Source: an uncultured Bacilli bacterium
Lineage (GTDB): Bacteria; Bacillota_I; Bacilli_A; RF39; UBA660
Reading direction: 5' to 3'
Length of the DNA stretch: 64,000 nucleotides
Assembly: GCA_934162445.1 (NCBI GenBank)
Contig: CAKPIT010000006.1
Coordinates: 27,429-91,428 of the forward strand
Below, piece after piece: positions 8,838 through 17,580 of this stretch. The notes under the pieces are model-generated. The model did no database searches. It was not told the origin of the DNA and saw only the letters and a list, made by a program, of their open reading frames with translations. Within the stretch, counting starts at the first letter, position 1; each line of letters starts with the position of its first letter. Position numbers and translations under genes: made by a program.

Positions 8838-9152
8838 ATGAATAATTATTTAATACCAGCTAATACCAAAAGTGGAAGTTTGTTGTTTGGTCTTTTCAAA
8901 CCATTTGACTTAATTTTATTAGTAACTGGTGTTTTACTAACCATTATCCTTTTAATGGTTTTCCCAATGGGTGACTTATGGCAAATCATCTTAGTCCTAA
9001 CTCCGGGTCTTTCCGCTGCCTTCTTAGTCATTCCCATTCCTAATTATCATAATATTTTAACTATCATCGTTGAATTTTATAATTTTCTTAGCAATAGACG
9101 AAAATATATATGGAAAGGATGGTGTGTTGGTGATGTCAAAGAAATTAAGTAG
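8838..9152 (+). CDS. VirB3/PrgI-like membrane protein
   Basis: A 104-residue protein with two hydrophobic segments (about residues 25-45 and 48-68) after a short polar start containing YLIPANTKSG, and an Arg/Trp-rich end (NRRKYIWKGW). This is the layout of the PrgI family, the Gram-positive equivalent of VirB3, which anchors VirB4 at the membrane. The site AAGGAGTGTG precedes the ATG. Its 3' end overlaps the next gene by 20 bases, indicating coupling with the VirB4 N-terminal gene. Confidence 0.7.
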   Translation: MNNYLIPANTKSGSLLFGLFKPFDLILLVTGVLLTIILLMVFPMGDLWQIILVLTPGLSAAFLVIPIPNYHNILTIIVEFYNFLSNRRKYIWKGWCVGDVKEIK

Positions 9153-9681
9153 TCAATATACTGAAGACTGGTTACCAATTACTGGTATCCAAAATGGAAT
9201 GATCATTTGTAGTGATAAACAAAAAGTAACTGGGGTTAAAATAATTCCCCGTAATATCTTTATCCTTGATGCTCAAGCTCAAGATAATGTTCTAATCAGT
9301 TTGAAGAATTTTTACAATATGATTGATTTTGAATTCTGGTTAGTAGTAGCTGATCGTCCTGTTGATATATCTGTTTATATGTCACGCCTTCAACTTCTAT
9401 ATAATGAAACAACATCACCTGCCATTCGTAAATTAATTCTTCAAGATATCAATAAAGGTAATAGTTTTACTAATAATAATATTGTTGATACTGAATACTA
9501 TATTCTCTTTAAGGATACTAAAGAAGATACTTTACAAAAAAGAATTCGTTTGCTAATCAATGGTCTTGCTGGTTGTGGGTTAAATGCTTCCCAAGCTAGC
9601 AATGATGATTTAAGAATAATCCTAGAAAACTTCCTAAATGGAGGCGTATCTACAGAGTTTGGGACGGTGATGCCACAATGA
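9133..9681 (+). CDS. VirB4 N-terminal domain encoded as a separate gene
   Basis: A 182-residue soluble protein (from ATG 9133) that resembles the N-terminal membrane-proximal domain of VirB4/TraE ATPases (segments LPITGIQNGMIICSD and FYNMIDFEFWLVVADRPVD). ATG 9133, behind GGAAAGGATGG, is preferred over upstream in-frame codons that lack a site. The gene ends in an ATGA overlap with the P-loop gene that follows, so the two halves are made together. There is no frameshift signature such as a slippery run at the junction; the split looks genuine rather than a sequencing error. Confidence 0.6.
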   Translation: MSKKLSSQYTEDWLPITGIQNGMIICSDKQKVTGVKIIPRNIFILDAQAQDNVLISLKNFYNMIDFEFWLVVADRPVDISVYMSRLQLLYNETTSPAIRKLILQDINKGNSFTNNNIVDTEYYILFKDTKEDTLQKRIRLLINGLAGCGLNASQASNDDLRIILENFLNGGVSTEFGTVMPQ

Positions 9682-11468
9682 GTATAAGTTTAAAAAGTCA
9701 AATAGCTCCAAAAGGGTTACAATTCAATGCTAGTGATTTTTATATAAGTGATAAATATGCTACTATTTTATCAGTTATTTCTTATCCTAAATTTATTTTA
9801 CCGGGATACTTAGCCACTTTAACTTCTATGAGTGGTATTAAAATTGTTATTAAACATATTCCCGTTCCTTTCAGTACTATGTCTAAAATGATCAATAGAC
9901 AAATTGCTGATTTACGTGAAAAATATCGTCAGGAAAAAGATCAAACTGCTAAAGAGCGTATTCGTCAAGATGCTGAGAGTTTGGAATATTTTGTTTCCAT
10001 GTTAGCTTCAAGTCAATCTCGTATTTTCGATTTTCAAATGCATATTATGATCAATGCCAATACTAAAGAGGAATTAGAATTAAAGAAGGTTAATGTTAAA
10101 AACTATCTAGATGCTATGGAACTAAGAGCTATTTCCTTACGTTTTGAACAAGAGAAAGTATTAAAGAGTATTTTACCAATATTCCCTAAACAAGATATTG
10201 AAGAGCGAATTGGAACTCCAATTCCATCACCAACGATAGCCGCTATGTATCCATTTATTTTTGATAGTATCAAAGATCCCGGCTTATCTGTTTTACTAGG
10301 TGTTGATTTCTCTGGTGGTGTTATTTTATTCAACCAGTTCTTATATCAAACAAGAAAAGAAAGTAACCGTAACAATGCTAACATGATTATCTTAGGAACC
10401 AGTGGTAGTGGTAAAAGTACGGCTGCTAAATTAATTCTTCGTGGTCATATTAGAAATGGCTATCAAATCGTTGTTATCGACCCTGAAAATGAACTTGAAG
10501 AGATGACGCGAAGCTTCGGCGGTGACGTCATTGATATGGGTAAAGGTGGCGAATATGGTTTAATTAATCCCCTTGAAGTAATTGTGGATGCTGATAATGA
10601 TGAAATATCTCGTGGTCTCGGCCATACCGTTTTAACTAAAACTTTACAATCATTACGTGCTTTCATGAAATATTATGATCCATCTATTGAAGAAGATGTA
10701 TTAAATATGTTTAGTGAAATTGTTCAAGATACTTATAAACGTTTTGGTATTGATTTTAATACTGACTTTACCAAATTTACAAGTGCTGATTATCCAACTT
10801 TCTCAGATGTTTATGCTACTGTTAAAGGAAAAGTAACTGCCTTAACAGAACAAACTAGAGAAAAAGATATCTTACAACGCTTAGAGTTAAAAATAAGACC
10901 ATTAGTTAAAGAACTAAAATTCTATTTTGATGGTAAAACTACCATCACTGCTGATAGTGATTTCTTAGTTTTCAATATTAAGGAATTTATGAATTCAGAT
11001 AGTAACATTAGAAATGCTTTATTCTTTAATGTCTTAAAGTATGCATGGGGCTTATGCCTTGATCCGAGTGTTAATACCATTTTAATGGTTGATGAAGCAC
11101 ATGTTTTATTAGGTAACCGTAATGAACAAGGAGCCGATTTCCTTGCTCAAGTTCAACGTCGTGCCAGAAAATATAACACAGGTTCTATTATAATTACTCA
11201 ACAACCAAGTGACTTCTCAGATCCTGCCGTTATAACCCAAGGAAAGGCTATCTTTGATAACTCTTCATACTATTTAGTTATGGGCTTAAGAAAACAAGCC
11301 GTTGAAGATTTAGGCCTTTTGATTGATTTAAATGATAATGAGAAAACAAGTATCAAAAGATACTCACAAGGTGAAGCTTTATTCGTTTGTGGTAATAGAC
11401 GAATGCAAATTAATGTTGTAGTAACTCCAGAAGAGTTAGAATCATTTGGTTCTGCTGGTGGTTTTTAA
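9678..11468 (+). CDS. virB4: VirB4/TraE-family type IV secretion ATPase
   Basis: A 596-residue cytoplasmic ATPase. Walker A, GTSGSGKST, is at residues 240-248, and an HerA/FtsK-like box follows (VVIDPENELEEM at about 265-276). Walker B is ILMVDEAHVLL at about residue 465, and RRARKYNTGSIIITQQ carries the arginine-finger region and sensor. It energises substrate transfer and pilus assembly in type IV secretion. The start overlaps the stop of the separate N-terminal gene (ATGA), so the complete VirB4 would be a two-chain enzyme. The site GGGACGGTGATG precedes the ATG. The length fits a VirB4 lacking about 150-200 N-terminal residues. Confidence 0.9.
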   Translation: MSISLKSQIAPKGLQFNASDFYISDKYATILSVISYPKFILPGYLATLTSMSGIKIVIKHIPVPFSTMSKMINRQIADLREKYRQEKDQTAKERIRQDAESLEYFVSMLASSQSRIFDFQMHIMINANTKEELELKKVNVKNYLDAMELRAISLRFEQEKVLKSILPIFPKQDIEERIGTPIPSPTIAAMYPFIFDSIKDPGLSVLLGVDFSGGVILFNQFLYQTRKESNRNNANMIILGTSGSGKSTAAKLILRGHIRNGYQIVVIDPENELEEMTRSFGGDVIDMGKGGEYGLINPLEVIVDADNDEISRGLGHTVLTKTLQSLRAFMKYYDPSIEEDVLNMFSEIVQDTYKRFGIDFNTDFTKFTSADYPTFSDVYATVKGKVTALTEQTREKDILQRLELKIRPLVKELKFYFDGKTTITADSDFLVFNIKEFMNSDSNIRNALFFNVLKYAWGLCLDPSVNTILMVDEAHVLLGNRNEQGADFLAQVQRRARKYNTGSIIITQQPSDFSDPAVITQGKAIFDNSSYYLVMGLRKQAVEDLGLLIDLNDNEKTSIKRYSQGEALFVCGNRRMQINVVVTPEELESFGSAGGF

Positions 11469-11519
11469 AATATAAATTTAAATACTGAAATACTAAAGTA
11501 GTAAAGGATGGTGTGTATT

Positions 11520-13715
11520 ATGGAAGAGAATAATAATGACAATCAAAATAATGTTCAAGAAAATTCTGCTTCTAAAGAAGACAAACCATCTTTTTTAGAT
11601 AATGCTAAAGATACCATCAGAGATATTAAAGATAATAAATATAAAAGTCGTAAAAATGGCGATGCTAATAATGGGGATTCTCAAGATGGTGCCGATGGCA
11701 AAAAAAATAAGAAACAATCTTTAGCTAACAAAGCGTTGAATATTGGTGCTAATTATAATCCGTTATTGAATGCCATTAAACAGGCAAATGATATGAAAAA
11801 TAAGCTTAATGACATTAAAGAAAAGCATAAAAATAAAGAAGCTAATCAAAATAATAAAGATGATAATAAAGAAGATGATAAAGATGATAAAAAATCAGAA
11901 TCAGATTCTAGTAAAGATACTAAGGAAAGTGAAGATAAAGAAAAGAAACCAAAGAATCCTTTTGAGTCTTTAAAAGATAAAGCTTTTAAGAAAAAAGGAA
12001 TATCTGATCCCTTAAAGACCTTTTTAAAAGGAAGTTTAAAAGTAAAACTAACCATTATGGGAATCATTTTAGTAGCTGGTTTCATTGCTCTTTTACTTCC
12101 CGTTTTAATTATTGTTTCAATGCTTGGTAGTGTTACAGCCATTTTTGCTGCTAATAGTGTCACTGGTGGTGATACCGGTGATATCGAGTATAAAGCTGAT
12201 AACAAAGATGATGAAGAATTTCAAGAAGATGTTAAATCAGTCGTTGAAAAATATCCTGAAAATGAACAAAAAACAGCTGGTAAAACTATTGCTAGTGCCT
12301 TAAGTGTTTTACAGTATAGTGCTAAAGACTTCACTAATAAAGATATGACCAAAAGAAATATGACTAAAATTGCTGATGTTGTTATCGATGCTAGTGAAGA
12401 AGATGATGATGGTAATGTTACCTACACAGCCAAAAGTAAAGATGATGTCATTGAAGATTTAGCCGATGTTTTAGAAGATATTGCTCCCGGGGAAACTGAT
12501 GCTACCTATGATAGAATGGCTCAAGAAGTTTATAGTAGCTTAGACTACTATGATGAATTACTTGGTAAAAATATGAATGATACTCAAGGCCTTGGTGGTA
12601 GTTGTACTTATAATGTTGATGGTAATAATGTTAGTAATATTAAAGTCCGGTTAATGCAATCATCATACTGCTATACCAAAAACGGTAGTAAAGGGGTTGA
12701 TGGTGAAGCCCTACCAGATGAAGAATTAGTTGACTTTGAAAAATATGTTTTAGGAGTTGCCTATGGTGAAATAGGGGAGAGTGCTCCTGAACAAGCTTTT
12801 AAAGCCCAAATGATTTTAGCCAGAACCTATGCCTTAAATAGAGCCAAAGCCATGAATGGTTCCGCTGGTGTTAAATTAGTAGAAGAAAATGGCCAATGGA
12901 TTTTACAAATTAGAAACTGTGTTTCTGATCAAGCCTATTGTGATCCTGATAAAGGATGTCGTCGCTATAATACTAAAGATCAAAATCAACAAGTATATAC
13001 TGGAAGTGCTGAATCAACTGGTGAGGGTACTACTTATAAAGGACCTCTTCCCGAAGATAGTCCTCTAAGACAATGGGCTCAAGATGTCCAAGGTAAAATC
13101 ATTAGAAATAGTGATGGTAGTCTAAATGAAGCAGGATATGTATCTTCTGTTCAAAATCGTATGATTGCTAATGCTAATAGTGGTATGGATTACACCGATA
13201 TCCTCGTTAAAGAAAAAGGAGCTATCACTTTTGATGCTGCTAATTGTACTGCTGCAGGAAGTAAAACGGCTGTCGCTTACGTAAACTGGATGCTTGACTT
13301 TGCCAAAGACGAATCTCACGGTTATAGTCAAGACAACAGAACTCTTCCAGATGTCGACTGTTCAAGTTTCGTCTATTATGCCCTTATAAATAATGGCTGG
13401 ACTACCAGTGAACTTGGTAGTTATCCGTTTATTACCACAACGATGGGGGCTATTTTGAAAAAAGCTGGCTTCCAAGAGTTAAAATATGATAAATCAATTC
13501 TTCAAGTTGGAGATATCTTAGTTAATTATGGTAGTCACACCGAAGTTGTTAGCAATGTATCAGGCGCCACGCTTAAAACCGTTGGAGCCCATTCAGATGA
13601 AAATGGTGAACGATACGGAAGAAAAACCGGCGATCAAACAGGACAAGAAGTATCTGAAGTTAATTTAGGTGGTTGGAGTTCTACTAGAACTCGTATTTAT
13701 AGAGCTAGTAAATAG
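11520..13715 (+). CDS. Membrane-anchored wall hydrolase: SpoIID-like plus NlpC/P60- or amidase-like domain
   Basis: A 731-residue protein. A Lys/Asp/Glu-rich disordered cytoplasmic part (1-165) is followed by one membrane segment (about 172-210). A SpoIID/LytB-like domain (about 375-455) contains FEKYVLGVAYGEIGESAPE and KAQMILARTYALNR. A C-terminal cysteine hydrolase domain (about 580-731) has PDVDCSSFVYYAL and a later GSHTEVV. SpoIID enzymes cut peptidoglycan glycan strands, and the Cys/His domain would cut peptides. In type IV secretion this gene slot holds VirB1-like wall-opening enzymes. ATG 11520 has AAAGGATGG in front; ATG 11508 overlaps that site and is less likely. Confidence 0.75.
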   Translation: MEENNNDNQNNVQENSASKEDKPSFLDNAKDTIRDIKDNKYKSRKNGDANNGDSQDGADGKKNKKQSLANKALNIGANYNPLLNAIKQANDMKNKLNDIKEKHKNKEANQNNKDDNKEDDKDDKKSESDSSKDTKESEDKEKKPKNPFESLKDKAFKKKGISDPLKTFLKGSLKVKLTIMGIILVAGFIALLLPVLIIVSMLGSVTAIFAANSVTGGDTGDIEYKADNKDDEEFQEDVKSVVEKYPENEQKTAGKTIASALSVLQYSAKDFTNKDMTKRNMTKIADVVIDASEEDDDGNVTYTAKSKDDVIEDLADVLEDIAPGETDATYDRMAQEVYSSLDYYDELLGKNMNDTQGLGGSCTYNVDGNNVSNIKVRLMQSSYCYTKNGSKGVDGEALPDEELVDFEKYVLGVAYGEIGESAPEQAFKAQMILARTYALNRAKAMNGSAGVKLVEENGQWILQIRNCVSDQAYCDPDKGCRRYNTKDQNQQVYTGSAESTGEGTTYKGPLPEDSPLRQWAQDVQGKIIRNSDGSLNEAGYVSSVQNRMIANANSGMDYTDILVKEKGAITFDAANCTAAGSKTAVAYVNWMLDFAKDESHGYSQDNRTLPDVDCSSFVYYALINNGWTTSELGSYPFITTTMGAILKKAGFQELKYDKSILQVGDILVNYGSHTEVVSNVSGATLKTVGAHSDENGERYGRKTGDQTGQEVSEVNLGGWSSTRTRIYRASK

Positions 13716-13729
13716 AAAGGAGATAAAAT

Positions 13730-14545
13730 ATGAAAAAAAATAATCGTTATTACATTATTCTTGCCATTTTACTTATTTATTTTGTATTTATCTTCTTTGT
13801 TTTTATCTTGCCAAATATTCTAAAAAAAGAAACTAAAACCTATTTGTTAATAGATAGTGATGCCAAATGGCAATATATAAATGGCAAATGGAGTGATATC
13901 GAAGACTCTAAAGTATATAACTGGCAAAAGTTTGCTATTTATGAAAATAGTGGTTTCAAAGGAAATTATTATCCACTATATAACGAAAAATGGCACTTCT
14001 ATGATAATGATGAAAATCCCATTAAAATTGATAAATATCATTTTTTAGGAATTAAAAGTAATAAAAAATATCAAGTTGCCACCTTTAATACCGAAGATAT
14101 TAGCGGAACTGATCAAAAATATATTAAAGAAGTATTAAACAAATATAAATTATCATCTACCAATTTTACGAATGCTAAAGTAATTAAATATGACCTTGAT
14201 GGTGATGAACAAGAAGAGAAGATATATTCAATCTCCAATGTTTTTGTTGAAGAATTTACCGAGAAAATATTTAACTTTATTTTTGTAGTAAAAGATGATA
14301 AAATAACAATAGTTTCTAAGTCAATTGATAAATATTCTAATATGCTTGATAATTGCCAAGATATGGTCAGTAAAATAGTAGATGTTGATAATGATGGTAA
14401 TTATGAATTAATTACTAGTTGTTATAAATACAATATCAATGCTCCATGTACTGATGGCTGTGCTGATTTTGGTAGTATTGATGCATGTGTTGAAATGTAT
14501 CAAAAAGATAAAAATGGCTATAAAAGAATCAAAAAATGTAATTAG
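13730..14545 (+). CDS. Single-pass exported protein with Asp-rich calcium-loop motifs
   Basis: A 271-residue protein with an N-terminal membrane anchor (about 7-29) and an extracytoplasmic domain. Two Asp-rich loops, DLDGDEQEE and DVDNDGNYE, resemble the calcium-binding loops of FG-GAP/EF-hand-like repeats. Six Cys lie near the C-terminus (several in APCTDGCADFG). It has a strong site, AAAGGAGATAAA, 14 bases after the wall hydrolase stop. It occupies the position where single-pass accessory proteins of the channel (VirB8-like) often sit, but I see no VirB8 resemblance. The function is unknown. Confidence 0.55.
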   Translation: MKKNNRYYIILAILLIYFVFIFFVFILPNILKKETKTYLLIDSDAKWQYINGKWSDIEDSKVYNWQKFAIYENSGFKGNYYPLYNEKWHFYDNDENPIKIDKYHFLGIKSNKKYQVATFNTEDISGTDQKYIKEVLNKYKLSSTNFTNAKVIKYDLDGDEQEEKIYSISNVFVEEFTEKIFNFIFVVKDDKITIVSKSIDKYSNMLDNCQDMVSKIVDVDNDGNYELITSCYKYNINAPCTDGCADFGSIDACVEMYQKDKNGYKRIKKCN

Positions 14546-14561
14546 AAAGAGGCGTTAATCT

Positions 14562-16643
14562 ATGAAATTAAAGTTTAGAGCAGATAAAGATGATATTACT
14601 ATCTTTGCCGTTTTTGCAGTATTTTTACTTTATATCGTAGCAATCTTTATTGTTAATTTACATACCTTTGCTACTGAAGGCTATTTAAGTGGTCTAAATC
14701 CCATTATGGCTTTTACTCCTAAATTTCTTTGGATAACATTCACTGTCTATATCGCTTGCCTAATTGGGATGCTAGTAAGCGTTAAATCTTATTTCTTTGA
14801 AATGGAAAAAGGAATTGGTATTACTACTGAGAAAAAAGATAAAGGTTATTCAAGATGGGCTAAAGAAAAAGAAATGAAGGAAGAGTTAAAAATGGTAACC
14901 CCTACGCAAGAGACTAGTGAACATGCTGGTATTCCCCTTATTTTAAAAGAAAATGAAGCGTGGGTAGATGATAGTTATTATCACAATCTAGTTATTGGTG
15001 CTACTGGTTCTGGTAAAACACAAACTGTCATTTTACCAACCGTTAAATTTCTTGCTAAAAAAGGTGAGTCAATGATTATCACCGATCCTAAAGGAGAAAT
15101 TTATGAAACAACTGCTAACATGTTACGTGATAAAGGGTATGATGTTCAAATATTAAATTTCCGTGATCCCCAAAATGGTAGTAGTTGGAATCCCCTAGAA
15201 ATGCCATACCGGATGTACAAAAAAGGTAATCAAGATAAAGCCATTGAACTTCTTGATGACCTTGCTCTAAACATTTTATATGATGAAAATAATAAAGATG
15301 ATCCTTTCTGGGAAAAAACTTCTGCTGATTATTTCTCAGGAGTTGCTTTAGGTCTATTTGAAGATGCTAAAGAAGATGAAATTAATATTAACAGTATCAG
15401 TTTAATGACCACTGTTGGTGAAGAAAAGTTTGGTGGTACAACTTATATTAAAGAATACTTTGGCTTTAAAGATCCTGCCAGTGCTGCTGCTATTAATGCC
15501 TCAGCCACCATTGATGCTCCAAGTGATACGAAAGGTAGTATTTTATCTGTTTTCCGGCAAAAAATAAAATTATTTGCTTCCCGTGAAAACCTATCTGAAA
15601 TGCTTAGTCATAGTGATCTTGAAATTGCCGATATCGGTCGTAAAAAAACAGCCTTATTTGTAGTTGTTCAAGATGAAAAAAAGACCTATCATTCTCTTGT
15701 TACCATCTTATTAAAACAATGTTATGAAACTTTAATTGATGTTGCCCAAGAAAATGGTGGCTCACTTCCTGTTCGTACTAACTTCTTATTAGATGAGTTT
15801 GCTAACATGCCTCCATTAAAAGATGTTACTACAATGATTACTGCTGCGAGATCTCGTCGTATTAGATTTACTATGATCATTCAAAACTTTGCCCAACTTA
15901 ATAAAGTCTATGGTAAAGAAGATGCTGAAACTATCAAAGGAAACTGTGGTAATATCGTTTACTTAATTAGTACTGAATTAGCTGCTTTGGAAGAAATTTC
16001 TAAAATGTGTGGTGAAGTTAAAAGTAAAAAAGATGATAAAACAGCTTCAACTCCTTTAGTTACCGTGTCTGATTTACAAAGAATGAAACAATTTGAAACC
16101 ATTATCTTACGGATGCGTAAACAACCATTTAAAACGAAAATGACCCCGGACTTTAAAATAAATTGGGGCAAAGATTATCCTAAAGCTGGCTATCCTGAAC
16201 GGGAAAAAATGCAAGTTCACATTTTTGATATTAAAACTTTTGTCAAAGAAAAGAAAAAAGAAAGATTACTAGAAATGATGAATAGCCCTGAAGGAAATAA
16301 TAGTGGCGTTCCATTTATGCCTTCTAACTTCTTTCAAGCTCAACAACCTAATCCTACTGCTGTTAATCCAATCACTGGTCCAAAGATAGAAGAAAAGCCA
16401 CCAAAAGAAGCTCCTAAACCAACCTTTGATGTTGATGAATTAGTTAAAAAAATAGATGCGAAAATAGCTGAACTTGAAAAAGAAGAAGCTATGAATAAAA
16501 AAGAGGATGAAAAGCTTCAAGCTAAAATCACCACTCATAATGAACAAGTTAATAAACAAGGTCTAGAACCTAAAAATAAAATTGATCTTAATCTAGATGA
16601 AGACGATGATGATGATTTCTTTGATGACTTTTTCGATGAATAG
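14562..16643 (+). CDS. virD4: VirD4/TraG-type coupling protein
   Basis: A 693-residue coupling ATPase that selects substrates for the type IV channel. Two N-terminal membrane helices (about 12-34 and 55-78) precede the P-loop domain. Walker A is GATGSGKT at 146-153, Walker B is NFLLDEFANM at about 405-415, and RSRRIRFTMIIQNFAQL is the TraG/TraD signature region. The C-terminal 90 residues are a Lys/Glu coiled segment ending in a strongly acidic tail (DDDDDFFDDFFDE), which could recruit basic substrates or adaptors. It is the last gene of the cluster and ends at a terminator. A close paralog lies at 29954. Confidence 0.9.
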   Translation: MKLKFRADKDDITIFAVFAVFLLYIVAIFIVNLHTFATEGYLSGLNPIMAFTPKFLWITFTVYIACLIGMLVSVKSYFFEMEKGIGITTEKKDKGYSRWAKEKEMKEELKMVTPTQETSEHAGIPLILKENEAWVDDSYYHNLVIGATGSGKTQTVILPTVKFLAKKGESMIITDPKGEIYETTANMLRDKGYDVQILNFRDPQNGSSWNPLEMPYRMYKKGNQDKAIELLDDLALNILYDENNKDDPFWEKTSADYFSGVALGLFEDAKEDEININSISLMTTVGEEKFGGTTYIKEYFGFKDPASAAAINASATIDAPSDTKGSILSVFRQKIKLFASRENLSEMLSHSDLEIADIGRKKTALFVVVQDEKKTYHSLVTILLKQCYETLIDVAQENGGSLPVRTNFLLDEFANMPPLKDVTTMITAARSRRIRFTMIIQNFAQLNKVYGKEDAETIKGNCGNIVYLISTELAALEEISKMCGEVKSKKDDKTASTPLVTVSDLQRMKQFETIILRMRKQPFKTKMTPDFKINWGKDYPKAGYPEREKMQVHIFDIKTFVKEKKKERLLEMMNSPEGNNSGVPFMPSNFFQAQQPNPTAVNPITGPKIEEKPPKEAPKPTFDVDELVKKIDAKIAELEKEEAMNKKEDEKLQAKITTHNEQVNKQGLEPKNKIDLNLDEDDDDDFFDDFFDE

Positions 16644-16647
16644 CAAA

Positions 16648-16675
16648 AGAGACTGTTTAATAATCAGTCCCTTTT
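16648..16675. terminator. Bidirectional terminator between virD4 and sspI
   Basis: GAGACTG (16650-16656 region) pairs with CAGTCCC (16665-16671) across a nine-base loop. The stem is fully paired, with one G-U, when read on the minus strand, and T runs lie on both sides. It overlaps the sspI stop codon and separates the secretion cluster from sspI. Confidence 0.6.
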
Positions 16676-16876
16676 CATATTTAATTCAATAATTCTTATC
16701 ATTTCATCTTTTAATCCTTCACTAGCATTTTGCCAGACAATTGAGAAAAATACGCCAAGCCCGGGAAGGGTAAGTTCATCTTCTTCCTTAACCGAATCAC
16801 TAATCGCTGTAAATATTTCTTTGCCACTATCACCTTTAAAATTATTAATAATATACTCTTTAATTGTCAACCTCAT
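16664..16876 (-). CDS. sspI: Small acid-soluble spore protein SspI
   Basis: A 70-residue protein containing LPGLGVFFSIVWQNAS, nearly the signature of SspI, a minor spore-core protein of Bacillus (there LPGLGVLFEVIWQNAS, from memory). The N-terminal spacing matches if the second Met (16876) starts translation. ATG 16879 and TTG 16870 are alternatives, since the AGGAG site touches the first ATG. SspI proteins are made late in the forespore. Its presence implies an endospore programme now or in the recent past. It is transcribed opposite to its neighbours. Confidence 0.85.
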   Translation of the reverse strand: MRLTIKEYIINNFKGDSGKEIFTAISDSVKEEDELTLPGLGVFFSIVWQNASEGLKDEMIRIIELNMKRD

Positions 16877-16968
16877 CATCTCCTAGCTATATTTTTAACA
16901 ATAATTACAAATTTATACTATTATTTTTTTCAATAATCATATATACTTAATTAAAGGAGGAATAAATT

Positions 16969-17520
16969 ATGATATGGTTATACGTTTTAATAGCAATCGT
17001 AGTAGTTTTAATACTATGGTATATAGCAACTTACAATTCACTAATTAGTTTAAGGAATCGTGTTAAAGATCAATGGAGTCAAATTGATGTTCAATTAAAA
17101 AGAAGAACTGATTTAATTCCTAATTTAGTGGAAACTGTAAAAGGTTATGCTAAACATGAAAAAGATACTTTTGAAGAGGTCGTAAAAGCTCGTAACAGTT
17201 TTAATCAAGCAAATACTAAAGAAGATGAAATTAAAGCATCTGGAGAATTAACCGGAGCCTTAAATCGTTTATTTGCTCTTGCTGAAGCTTATCCTGAATT
17301 GAAAGCTAATACTAATTTTATGAGTTTACAAAATGATTTAAAAGATACTGAAAACAAAATTAGTACAATGCGTCAATTTTATAATGATACGGTATTAACT
17401 TATAATAATAAAGTTCAAAGTATACCAAGTAATATCGTTGCATCCCTTTCCCATTTCAAAGTAGAATCATTCTTTGAAATTACTGAAGAAGATCGTAAAA
17501 ATCCTAAAGTATCATTTTAG
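16969..17520 (+). CDS. lemA: LemA family protein
   Basis: A 183-residue protein with an N-terminal helix (1-20) and the LemA core: [37 protein letters not shown] and FEEVVKARN. LemA proteins are membrane-anchored helical bundles of unclear function, often paired with DUF2207 proteins, as here. A strong site, AAAGGAGGAATAAA, precedes the ATG. A hairpin with a T run directly after the stop limits read-through into the DUF2207 gene. Confidence 0.93.
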   Translation: MIWLYVLIAIVVVLILWYIATYNSLISLRNRVKDQWSQIDVQLKRRTDLIPNLVETVKGYAKHEKDTFEEVVKARNSFNQANTKEDEIKASGELTGALNRLFALAEAYPELKANTNFMSLQNDLKDTENKISTMRQFYNDTVLTYNNKVQSIPSNIVASLSHFKVESFFEITEEDRKNPKVSF

Positions 17521-17546
17521 CTTGCTAATAAAAGCAAGCCTTTTTT
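17520..17546 (+). terminator. Hairpin terminator or attenuator after lemA
   Basis: GCTTGCT (17520-17526) pairs with AGCAAGC (17533-17539) and is followed by six T. It begins at the last base of lemA and lies about 35 bases before the DUF2207 gene, so it may set their ratio. Confidence 0.75.
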
Positions 17547-17580
17547 AAATAACTATCAAATTTAGGCAAGGAGTAAAAAT

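Noticed and set aside
1..16643. Integrative conjugative element
   Set aside because: No relaxase, integrase, excisionase, direct-repeat attachment site or oriT-like nick region could be found in the window, so mobility is not supported, though the upstream side is unseen.
16942..16947. TATACT before lemA as promoter
   Set aside because: A -10-like match exists but no acceptable -35 at 16-18 bases; such matches are common in this AT-rich DNA.
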